Shown here in pieces: positions 1 to 6,133 of a stretch of 10,126 nucleotides of DNA (positions are counted from its first letter, which is position 1; every line of letters starts with the position of its first letter). The DNA is from NORP240 sp046047495. Lineage in GTDB: Bacteria > Pseudomonadota > Gammaproteobacteria > Pseudomonadales > Pseudohongiellaceae. The stretch spans positions 1 to 10,126 of the forward strand of contig JBJOHV010000061.1 of assembly GCA_046047495.1 (NCBI GenBank), in the 5' to 3' direction. Made by a program: the position numbers and the translations under genes. The notes beneath the pieces are model-generated. The model saw only the letters and a program-made list of their open reading frames with translations, had not been told where the DNA came from and did no database searches.

Positions 1-902
1 AGCACAGAAAGGATGAGGCCTGGCCCGGCGATGAGTCCGCCACTGGTGTCGTAGATCTGCACCCCATTGGCCTGCGCCACATACATGGCCGGCAGGATGA
101 GCAGGCCGGCCAGAAAGGCGATGCCCACATCCAGCAGAGCCACCATGCTGCCCAGCATGGGCAGATTCTCCCGTTTGCTCACATAGGAGCCATAAATCAG
201 CATGGTGCCCACACCGAGGGAGAGGGAGAAAAAGGCCTGTCCCAGGGCATTGATGAGCAAGCCCGCATCCGCAACCCGGGAAAAATCCGGCATTAAATAG
301 ACCCGCAGGCCATCCGCGGCACCCGGCAGGGTGACCACATAGAGAATCAGCAGCAACAGGATCACGATCAGGGCGGGCATCAGACGGGAAGCCCACTTCT
401 CGATGCCGTCCTTGACCCCGGCACTCACCACATAGACGGTGAGCCCCATGAACAACAGCACGAACAGGGCATCCCGGGCTGTGCCATCCCGGGTCAGCCA
501 GGCGGCCAGGGAATCCATGCCCGCCATGCGTGCCAGGGGATCGATGAAATAGGCCACCATCCAGCCGCTGACGATGGCATAGAAACTGAGGATGAGACTC
601 ACGGTCACGATGCCGGCCAGACCCACCAGCCAACCAAGGCGCCGGGTCAGCGGGCCCACCGCAATGCCCTGCAGCGCCGTCACCGCATTGGCCTTGGCGT
701 GGCGGCCGATGATGAGCTCGGCCATCAGGGCCGGATAGGCCAGGGCGAACACCAGCAGCAGGTAGGTGAACAGAAACGCGCCACCGCCATTGCTGGCGGC
801 ATTGGTGGGAAAGCCCCAGATGTTGCCGAGTCCGACGGCGGAACCGGAGGCCGCCATCAAAAAGCCGAACCTGGAACTGAACTCACCCCGGGACGTGTTC
901 AC
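1..902 (-). CDS. Sodium-dependent transporter, NSS (neurotransmitter:sodium symporter) family, partial
   Basis: The gene runs off the left edge, so only about the first 300 residues (through TM7) are present. It should be an inner-membrane Na+-coupled carrier for an amino acid or similar solute; the substrate cannot be read. The N-terminus carries the TM1 signature AVGLGNIWGFP (residues 22-32), followed by NGGGAFLFTYLL and the YPALMAELIIGRH stretch. TM6 has GQAFFSLSLGVG, as in the unwound substrate segment of LeuT. G20, A22, V23 and N27 match LeuT sodium-site positions. The GTG start at 902 is preceded by AAGGGG six bases away, and no other start fits the TM1 register. The gene begins 20 bp after the cyclophilin stop, so it is probably cotranscribed. 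Residue 30, arginine in LeuT (outer gate), is glycine here. Family assignment is secure. Confidence 0.93.
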   Translation of the reverse strand, partial: MNTSRGEFSSRFGFLMAASGSAVGLGNIWGFPTNAASNGGGAFLFTYLLLVFALAYPALMAELIIGRHAKANAVTALQGIAVGPLTRRLGWLVGLAGIVTVSLILSFYAIVSGWMVAYFIDPLARMAGMDSLAAWLTRDGTARDALFVLLFMGLTVYVVSAGVKDGIEKWASRLMPALIVILLLLILYVVTLPGAADGLRVYLMPDFSRVADAGLLINALGQAFFSLSLGVGTMLIYGSYVSKRENLPMLGSMVALLDVGIAFLAGLLILPAMYVAQANGVQIYDTSGGLIAGPGLILSV

Positions 903-922
903 AGGCTTCCCCTTGATACTTG

Positions 923-1873
923 TTATTGTTGATAGGATTCCAGGGTAAAGCGCAAGCGATCGGGATCGGTCATGCGCAATACCACATTGGTGAGTTGCTG
1001 CACACCGCTGCCCAGGTTCACTTCCAGCTGGGGAATGACCAGACGGCGGTCAGTGGTGCTGTAGGTGGCCATGCCATCGAAGCCGCCGCGCAGACGGATC
1101 ATGCTGTCCGTATTGACCTGGAACACCACCTCGGCGGCGTTTTCCACCAGGCTCATGTTGAGACTCCACAGCTCCGCCCCGCCATTCACGGTGACCTTGA
1201 ACAGCAACAGCCCCCGGGACGCCTCGAACACGTGTGCCGCAGCGCTGAAACGATCCACCACCTCCAGGTTCATGTAGACGAATTCGGTGGGGGACGTGTA
1301 GCTCTCGGAGATGAAGGGAGCTGCCGACGCCTTGCTGCCCAGAGTTACCGTCGGCAGGGCGTTGATGGTATCCAGCACGCTCATGCCGTCGCCCAGCACG
1401 CTGCCGAATACGGTGAATCCGCCATTCTGGACATCCAGGTTGGCGCTGTTGTCGGCGAGATTGACGAACCATTGATTGGTGGCGCTGTCGGGATTGCCCT
1501 CCAGCTTGGCCATGGCCACGGTTCCCCGGGTATTGGACAGCTTGAATTCATTGACGATGGGAGGATCGGCCACCACATCGATGGGGCCCACGAAGGGCTG
1601 GAATCGGTAGCCGCCACCCTGGGCCACGAACCCCACCTCGAGGCGATGGATATAGGTCTGGTTGTAGGCGCCCCGATTGACGTAATTGAGGAAGTTCTGC
1701 ACCGTCACCGGTGTATCCTCATCCAGCAATTCCAGGGTGAAATCCCCCACGCTGGTGCTGACCCGCACCAGGGTGCCGGCCTGGACCGGAACCAGAAACA
1801 GCAGCAAGGCCAGGGTGACCATCCAGCGAACCGGACCGATGGACATCCGCCCCCCATTGCACATACAAGACAT
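923..1873 (-). CDS. Exported cyclophilin-type peptidyl-prolyl cis-trans isomerase with extra C-terminal domain
   Basis: This 316-residue protein should catalyse proline isomerisation in the periplasm. A basic stretch and hydrophobic core (about residues 16-32, ending PVQA) look like a signal peptide. The cyclophilin fold spans roughly residues 34-195. Residues matching the CypA active site are R77 in YIHRLEVGF, F82, Q85 in QGGGY, M121, Q134 and F136 in ATNQWFV, and the FTVFGSV stretch. The remaining ~120 residues are not part of a normal cyclophilin (E. coli PpiA has 190 residues) and I do not recognise them. They look beta-rich, with no membrane segment. The ATG at 1873 has GGAG six bases upstream (1880-1883). 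A second ATG at residue 10 would also leave an intact signal peptide. The NSS transporter follows after 20 bp. The fold is certain, the exact start less so. Confidence 0.92.
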   Translation of the reverse strand: MSCMCNGGRMSIGPVRWMVTLALLLFLVPVQAGTLVRVSTSVGDFTLELLDEDTPVTVQNFLNYVNRGAYNQTYIHRLEVGFVAQGGGYRFQPFVGPIDVVADPPIVNEFKLSNTRGTVAMAKLEGNPDSATNQWFVNLADNSANLDVQNGGFTVFGSVLGDGMSVLDTINALPTVTLGSKASAAPFISESYTSPTEFVYMNLEVVDRFSAAAHVFEASRGLLLFKVTVNGGAELWSLNMSLVENAAEVVFQVNTDSMIRLRGGFDGMATYSTTDRRLVIPQLEVNLGSGVQQLTNVVLRMTDPDRLRFTLESYQQ

Positions 1874-1900
1874 AGAGCACTCCAGCGTCAGCAGCGGGCT

Positions 1901-1906
1901 ATTCTA
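1901..1906 (-). promoter_or_regulatory. Possible -10 element for the cyclophilin gene
   Basis: Read on the minus strand this is TAGAAT (5 of 6 match to TATAAT), lying 27 bp before the cyclophilin start codon. The hexamer 17 bp upstream is TGGCTG, a poor -35. Position is reasonable but strength is doubtful, and a competing -10 motif for the same gene lies at 2064-2073. Confidence 0.3.
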
Positions 1907-1967
1907 TCCTGATTAACCGGCGCCAGCCATACCGCCCGTCCCCGCCACCGCCTGACCCCGTCCCGTC

Positions 1968-1997
1968 TGGAGACCGGCGCCGGATGTGTGATATAAA
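1968..1997 (+). promoter_or_regulatory. Possible extended -10 promoter for the Hsp70-like gene
   Basis: TGATATAAA at 1989-1997 fits the extended -10 form TGn-TATAAT with one mismatch. A weak -35 (TGGAGA, 1968-1973) lies 18 bp upstream. Transcription would begin near 2004 and give a leader of roughly 105 nt. The heat-shock sigma-32 pattern (CTTGAA with CCCCAT) is not visible. The motif is also the left arm of the inverted repeat at 1989-2073. Confidence 0.35.
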
Positions 1998-2073
1998 GTC
2001 CGACCCTGAACCTCAGGGCCGCAAGGAAACTCCGACAGCGGCAGATGTTTTTGCCCGGTCGTTCTTTATATCA
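1989..2073. repeat. Imperfect inverted repeat enclosing possible RNA hairpins
   Basis: The arms 1989-2005 and 2057-2073 are reverse complements at 15 of 17 positions, with the outer 10 perfect (TGATATAAAG and CTTTATATCA). The 51 bases between can fold into three short hairpins: CCTGA/TCAGG around 2005-2017, CCGC/GCGG at 2019-2022 and 2038-2041 with an inner GGA/TCC pair, and GGCA/TGCC at 2040-2043 and 2052-2055. The hairpins partly compete for bases. No target-site duplication is visible, and no T tract follows the right arm. It could be a structured leader or small RNA, a protein-binding dyad, a pair of opposed promoters, or a small palindromic element. Confidence 0.5.
2064..2073 (-). promoter_or_regulatory. 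Possible extended -10 element facing the cyclophilin gene
   Basis: The right arm of the inverted repeat reads TGATATAAAG on the minus strand, again TGn-TATAAA. Its best -35 (TTTCGA, 16 bp upstream) is weak. Transcription would start near 2058, giving the cyclophilin mRNA a leader of about 185 nt that overlaps the putative Hsp70 leader in antisense. Confidence 0.3.
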
Positions 2074-2109
2074 GCCTGCTGACCAATCGAAACGCAACGA
2101 CGCCAGATC

Positions 2110-3582
2110 ATGAACTCCACCGCAGACTCATCCTTTCCGGACACCAACGATCCGGCACCCGATCATCCGGCCATCGGCATCGGAGTGGATTTCGGCACCA
2201 GCAACAGTGTGGCTGCCGTATTTGACGGCCACCGGGTCACCCTGGTCAGGCTGGAGCGCGACACGGAAATAATGCCATCTGCCACCTACATCGACAGACT
2301 GCTGCAGATCTGCACCGGACAGGAGGCCATCGACAGCTACATCCATGCCAATACCGGCCGCAAGGTGGAGCTCAGTGCGGAATTCCTGGGGGAGGCGCGC
2401 AGCGGCACCGGTCAGCTGGGGGATGACGGCCTGCCGGAAGAGGCAGCCACCCAGAAAGTATTCGGCCAGTCCTTCGTGGATGCCGGAGAGAAAGGCCGAT
2501 TGTTCCGCGGCGTCAAACGCCTGCTGGGAAACTCCAGTGTACAGCGCCTGATGGTGTTCGACCGGCCCTTCCGACTGGTGGCTCTCATCACGCCCCTGCT
2601 GCTGCGGATTCACGACAGCGTACAGGCGCTGTTGGGAGACCGGGCGCTCGCCGATCATGCCTGCATCGGACACCCGGTGAATTTCGAGGGCCGCGCTGCG
2701 GACCACAACAGCACCGCTTTGGAACGGCTTTCCGAGGCCTGCACCTATGCCGGCTTCACCCGGCAGCGCTTTTACCCTGAACCCATCGCCGCGGCGGTCA
2801 GCTATCTGTTCGCCAACCCGGGGATCGTGGGCAATCACCTGCTGGCGGTGGACTTTGGCGGCGGCACCCTGGACCTGTGTCTGTTGCGGCACGAACACAG
2901 CGGCTTCACCGTGATCGCCACCCACGGCATCGGCCTGGGCGGTGATCACATCGACCAGCGCCTGTTCCGTGAGCTGATCTTTCCCCTGCTGGGCAAGGGT
3001 GAGCGCTGGCGGCGCAAGGGTGAGGACATGGAAATCGAGACCCTGTTCCCCTTCGAGGACTATGAGGACCTGCTGCTGAACTGGGCCATCAGCTACATGC
3101 TGAACCAGAACCGCTACACCTCGGCAGTCATGAGCCGCATCAGTCAGGGCGATGAGGCAGCTGTGAAATTCCGCCGTCTCTACGAGCTGATCAAGCGCAA
3201 TTACAGCTATCTGGTGTTTCAGTCCATCAAGGACGTCAAGGCGGCGCTCTCTGAGCAGGAGTCGGCGGTGTTGGATATCCCGGAGCTGGACATCGAACTG
3301 GTCTTGCAGAGGGCGACTTTCGAAGCCCTGATCGCAGACCTGCTGGAGCAGTTTGCCGAGGCGGTCAACCACGTGTTGCAGATGGCGGGGTTCCGGGCGG
3401 AACAGGTGGACATGGTGATCCGCACCGGGGGCTCATCCCTGATCCCTGCCGTGCGTCGCCGGCTGGATCAGCAATTCCCTGACAAGGTGATCGAGCACGA
3501 CCCTTTCACCAGCGTGGCGGCGGGGCTGGCCATCGCGGAGTACCGCCGCCTGGCCAGAGAACTCAGCGACGTGCCTCGTTGA
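2110..3582 (+). CDS. Hsp70-family protein, nucleotide-binding domain only (YegD-like)
   Basis: This 490-residue cytoplasmic protein has an actin/Hsp70-type ATPase domain and ends there; the substrate-binding domain and lid of DnaK (638 residues) are absent. Visible ATP motifs are phosphate-1 DFGTSNS (27-33), the connect motif EPIAAA (224-229), phosphate-2 DFGGGTLD (248-255) and adenosine-site GGSSLIP (440-446). IGHPVNFEG and GLGGDHID resemble the corresponding parts of E. coli YegD (450 residues). A 20-residue Asp/Pro/Ser-rich tail precedes the domain. The ATG at 2110 has no clear Shine-Dalgarno sequence, but phosphate-1 lies so close that no later start fits. It is the only plus-strand gene here, and no dnaJ or grpE is adjacent. 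The cellular role of this Hsp70 subgroup is poorly defined; no client can be inferred. Confidence 0.93.
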   Translation: MNSTADSSFPDTNDPAPDHPAIGIGVDFGTSNSVAAVFDGHRVTLVRLERDTEIMPSATYIDRLLQICTGQEAIDSYIHANTGRKVELSAEFLGEARSGTGQLGDDGLPEEAATQKVFGQSFVDAGEKGRLFRGVKRLLGNSSVQRLMVFDRPFRLVALITPLLLRIHDSVQALLGDRALADHACIGHPVNFEGRAADHNSTALERLSEACTYAGFTRQRFYPEPIAAAVSYLFANPGIVGNHLLAVDFGGGTLDLCLLRHEHSGFTVIATHGIGLGGDHIDQRLFRELIFPLLGKGERWRRKGEDMEIETLFPFEDYEDLLLNWAISYMLNQNRYTSAVMSRISQGDEAAVKFRRLYELIKRNYSYLVFQSIKDVKAALSEQESAVLDIPELDIELVLQRATFEALIADLLEQFAEAVNHVLQMAGFRAEQVDMVIRTGGSSLIPAVRRRLDQQFPDKVIEHDPFTSVAAGLAIAEYRRLARELSDVPR

Positions 3583-4273
3583 TCACCACCGATACCGGTG
3601 TGCTGCCCATGTTCTTCACCGCAAAGGCGCTGTTGGCATCCCGCCAGGCCCAGTCACCCATGGCATCCAGTTCCGCGGTGATGCCGTCTTCCCGGGTCAC
3701 GTGGGCGAGACCGTCACTGACCTGCACCACCACGCTGGGATTGCCATGGGTGTGCAATGGAGTGGACGCGCCGGGAGCCAGTTCCACCCGGTAGGAACGG
3801 AACCACTCATTTTCCAGCTGGGGCTCGCCGGACAGTCCGCTGGGGCGACCCATGGTCAGCGCCGTTTGACCCGGACCATAGTTGGCCAGGGCGATGATGC
3901 GAAACAGGCCCGGCCCCTCGTTGGATACCTGGTGGGTGAAATTCTCCTTCACATAATCCGTGTTGGCGGACACACGTCCGTTGAGCGGGCCTTCGCCATT
4001 GCTGATGAAGGTGTACATGATGGCGGAATCGTGGGTGTGGGGCAGGGTCGTGTCACCGGGGTTGATCTGCACGTCCAGCAGCAGAATGTCGCCGTCCCTG
4101 TGGACGGTGCGATGGCGGGGCTCCTGTTTGATGTTAACCACGCGCTGACCGGCCCAGGGGTCCTGGCCTGCTGCCTCCTGGGCTGTCACCCGGCCCAAAG
4201 TGCCGGCCAGCAAACCCGCCGTAACCAGTCCCAACAGCATCGGCGACAGGAGTTTCTTGTGCATTGAGTACAT
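3563..4273 (-). CDS. Secreted double-cupin protein of unknown function
   Basis: This 236-residue protein has a signal peptide (about residues 1-31, ending RVTA) and two cupin repeats, so it is probably periplasmic. Repeat 1 has PGDTTLPHTHD (H79, H81) and a motif-2-like HQVSN (H114). Repeat 2 has PGASTPLHTHG (H174, H176), but its motif-2 histidine position is F217. Both repeats lack the usual metal-binding glutamate after HxH. The reading frame stays open further upstream to about 4552, but there it crosses the next gene and loses protein-like composition. The ATG at 4273, with GAGG seven bases upstream and a good signal peptide, is the better start. The 3' end overlaps the Hsp70-like gene by 20 bp, tail to tail. 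Substrate and activity are unknown; a binding or sensing role is as likely as an enzyme. Confidence 0.88.
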   Translation of the reverse strand: MYSMHKKLLSPMLLGLVTAGLLAGTLGRVTAQEAAGQDPWAGQRVVNIKQEPRHRTVHRDGDILLLDVQINPGDTTLPHTHDSAIMYTFISNGEGPLNGRVSANTDYVKENFTHQVSNEGPGLFRIIALANYGPGQTALTMGRPSGLSGEPQLENEWFRSYRVELAPGASTPLHTHGNPSVVVQVSDGLAHVTREDGITAELDAMGDWAWRDANSAFAVKNMGSTPVSVVINEARR

Positions 4274-4280
4274 ATCGGTG

Positions 4281-4284
4281 CCTC
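4281..4284 (-). promoter_or_regulatory. Ribosome binding site deciding the cupin start
   Basis: GAGG on the minus strand lies seven bases before the ATG at 4273 and supports that start over longer open-frame versions. It is one half of a perfect 10-bp palindrome, CCTCGCGAGG (4281-4290), which could pair with itself in the mRNA. Confidence 0.6.
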
Positions 4285-4328
4285 GCGAGGAAAAAGGGTG
4301 GACTAGGTGGCTGGTTACCGTGTATGGC

Positions 4329-4357
4329 AGGTTAAACGAGGGCCTGGCGTAATTCAA
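4329..4357 (-). promoter_or_regulatory. Weak candidate promoter for the cupin gene
   Basis: Minus-strand TTGAAT (4352-4357) and TAACCT (4329-4334) are spaced by 17 bp in the 121-bp gap upstream of the cupin gene. The -35 matches at 4 of 6 and the -10 at 3 of 6 positions, so this is only suggestive. Confidence 0.22.
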
Positions 4358-4394
4358 TACAGGGTATGAAACCCGACTCCCCGCCCGGCCCGGG

Positions 4395-5144
4395 TCAGAT
4401 TCGATTGAGGGGAAAGCTGGCCAGCAATTCGCCGCTGTCGGGCTGGCGGATTTCGAATTGCCCCGGGTAGGCGTAACCGAGGGCGTCGGTGAAGGTGGTG
4501 CCGTCCCGCAGATTGGAGATGATGAATACCACCCGGCCGGTGACGGTTGCACCGGGCGCTACTGTCACGGGATTGAACAGGTAGCCCCTGGTCTCGCTCA
4601 GCAGGCCCTGTACTGCCGCCTCCACCGAGAGGCGACGGTCCGGCAGTTCCCTGCGCACGGCCCGGAACAGGGATTCATCGCCGTTGGCATCGATCATGCG
4701 CAAATAGACCTCGTAGTGCCCGGTGAACAGACCGTGATTGGAAACCTCGATGGTGGGCGTGTAGATGGGATAGGCGAATCCCACCTCGATGATGCCATTG
4801 CTGGTGCTCTCGGTGATCAGGGCACTGGCCTGTTGCCGGCCGTCCACTCCGCCGCTCGCCCGGCCCGGCAGCAGCACGTGAAAGTATCCGAGGGGCACGG
4901 CCACCAGCAGGGCCAGGATGGGAAACGTGCGCAAGGGTTTACGCCAGTGAGTGGGCAATAAACCGACTCCCCCGCCCCACAACAGAATGGCGGCCGCCAC
5001 ACCCAGGGCACTGCGTTGCCACAGTGGGAAGGTCCCCAGCAGGGCGGCCTGGGTAGTGAATAGACTGCTGAGCCAGATGGAGACTCCCAACAGCACTGCC
5101 GACCCTGCCAGGGTCAGCAGCCGGGAAGCCGGCAAGTGCCTCAC
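4395..5144 (-). CDS. Membrane protein of unknown function, three TM segments plus C-terminal soluble domain
   Basis: I do not recognise this 249-residue protein. Three hydrophobic segments (about residues 9-29, 45-63 and 73-92) are followed by roughly 155 soluble residues, probably periplasmic. That region is rich in beta-prone stretches such as PTIEVSNHGLFTGHYEVYLR and TVTGRVVFIISNL, suggesting an Ig-like or other beta-sandwich fold. No catalytic motif or cysteine pair is visible. It starts with GTG three bases after the lipA TAG and has no strong ribosome binding site of its own, so it is probably translationally coupled to lipA. That suggests the same operon but not the same pathway. Coding status is well supported by composition, length and tight packing. 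Confidence 0.85.
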   Translation of the reverse strand: MRHLPASRLLTLAGSAVLLGVSIWLSSLFTTQAALLGTFPLWQRSALGVAAAILLWGGGVGLLPTHWRKPLRTFPILALLVAVPLGYFHVLLPGRASGGVDGRQQASALITESTSNGIIEVGFAYPIYTPTIEVSNHGLFTGHYEVYLRMIDANGDESLFRAVRRELPDRRLSVEAAVQGLLSETRGYLFNPVTVAPGATVTGRVVFIISNLRDGTTFTDALGYAYPGQFEIRQPDSGELLASFPLNRI

Positions 5145-5147
5145 CGG

Positions 5148-6107
5148 CTAAAAAGTCCCGTGGGCCTGGCGATCGGCATGGTAGGACGACCGCACCAGGG
5201 GACCACTGGCCACATGACGAAAGCCCAGGGCCTCGCCAAATTGCCGCAACATGTCGAATTCATCGGGGTGGACGAACCGCTGCACGGCCAGATGATCGCG
5301 GCTGGGTTGCAGGTACTGACCCAGGGTCACCATGTCCACAGTGTGGGCCCGCAGGTCCTCCATCACCGCTTTGACCTCGTCGGTGGTTTCGCCAAGGCCC
5401 AGCATCAGGCCTGACTTGGTGAGCACCTCGGGGCGCCGCTGCTTGTACTGTTCCAGCAGGTCCAGCGACCATTCATAGTCGGCACTGGGGCGCACCTGAC
5501 GATACAGCCGGGGCACGGTCTCCAGGTTATGGTTGAACACATCCGGTGGCGTGTGCTGCAGGATGTCGAGGGCGATATCCATGCGTCCGCGGAAATCCGG
5601 CACCAGCACTTCCACCTGGATATCCGGATTGTACTTGCGGGTTTCGGTGATGCAGTTGGCGAAGTGCCGGGCGCCACTGTCTTTCAGATCGTCCCGATCC
5701 ACCGAGGTGATCACCACATAGTTAAGCCCCATCTCTGCAATCGCCTGGGCCAGCTCCCGCGGCTCGTCCTCATCCAGGGGTCGCGGCTTGCCGTGGGCCA
5801 CATCGCAGAACGGACAGCGGCGGGTGCAGATGTCACCCATAACCATGAAGGTCGCCGTGCCCTTGCTGAAACATTCCCCCAGGTTGGGGCAGGAGGCTTC
5901 CTCACAAACTGATGCCAGCTTGTGTTCCCGCAGCTTGGCCTTGATGGCGCTGATACGGGGAGAGGCGGGAATCTTGACCCGGATCCAGTCCGGCTTGGCA
6001 GGCAACTCCACCAGGGGAATGACCTTCACCGGAATGCGCGCCACCTTGTCGGCACCCCGCAGCTTCTTGCCTTCGATTACCGGATTGCGCCGTGTGGTTT
6101 CCGCCAT
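5148..6107 (-). CDS. lipA: Lipoyl synthase
   Basis: LipA inserts two sulfur atoms into protein-bound octanoyl groups, completing the lipoyl cofactor of pyruvate and 2-oxoglutarate dehydrogenases and the glycine cleavage H protein. It is a cytoplasmic radical-SAM enzyme with two 4Fe-4S clusters. The auxiliary-cluster cysteines are C68, C73 and C79 (CEEASCPNLGEC). The radical-SAM cysteines are C94, C98 and C101 (CTRRCPFC). The C-terminal RSSYHA, whose serine ligates the auxiliary cluster, is at 306-311. With the ATG at 6107 the protein has 319 residues, and all six cysteines fall at the E. coli positions. An in-frame ATG at 6155 would overlap lipB. AGGA (6115-6118) lies seven bases before the chosen start. 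lipB ends 26 bp upstream. Confidence 0.98.
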   Translation of the reverse strand: MAETTRRNPVIEGKKLRGADKVARIPVKVIPLVELPAKPDWIRVKIPASPRISAIKAKLREHKLASVCEEASCPNLGECFSKGTATFMVMGDICTRRCPFCDVAHGKPRPLDEDEPRELAQAIAEMGLNYVVITSVDRDDLKDSGARHFANCITETRKYNPDIQVEVLVPDFRGRMDIALDILQHTPPDVFNHNLETVPRLYRQVRPSADYEWSLDLLEQYKQRRPEVLTKSGLMLGLGETTDEVKAVMEDLRAHTVDMVTLGQYLQPSRDHLAVQRFVHPDEFDMLRQFGEALGFRHVASGPLVRSSYHADRQAHGTF

Positions 6108-6133
6108 GGTCCTGTCCTGAAAACTGAATGGGT

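Noticed and set aside
920..1912. Long plus-strand open frame opposite the cyclophilin gene.
   Set aside because: It mirrors a clearly real gene and reads as low-complexity His/Gln/Gly-rich protein, typical of the antisense frame of GC-rich coding DNA. The same applies to the long antisense frames at 2128-3372 and 7319-8344.
2003..2030. ACCCTGAACCTCAGG looks a little like the 3' half of a TPP riboswitch (ACCC..GAACCTGA).
   Set aside because: The required CTGAGA half and the remaining conserved bases are absent, and the downstream gene has no link to thiamine.
2011..2047. Partial resemblance to bacterial SRP (4.5S) RNA domain IV: CAGGGCCGCAAGGAAAC resembles the GGAA-tetraloop region, and GGCAGATG follows downstream.
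   Set aside because: The near-invariant AGCAGC side of the symmetric loop is interrupted (AACTCCGACAGC), and the long flanking helices of SRP RNA are missing. It would need a covariance-model hit to revive.
3587..3600. Hairpin CACCG/CGGTG five bases after the Hsp70-like stop, considered as a terminator.
   Set aside because: The stem is only 5 bp and no T tract follows on the plus strand. It lies inside cupin coding sequence.
4274..4552. Upstream extension of the cupin frame to 4552.
   Set aside because: It overlaps the neighbouring membrane-protein gene in another frame, has Ser/Pro-rich non-protein-like composition, and would bury the signal peptide.
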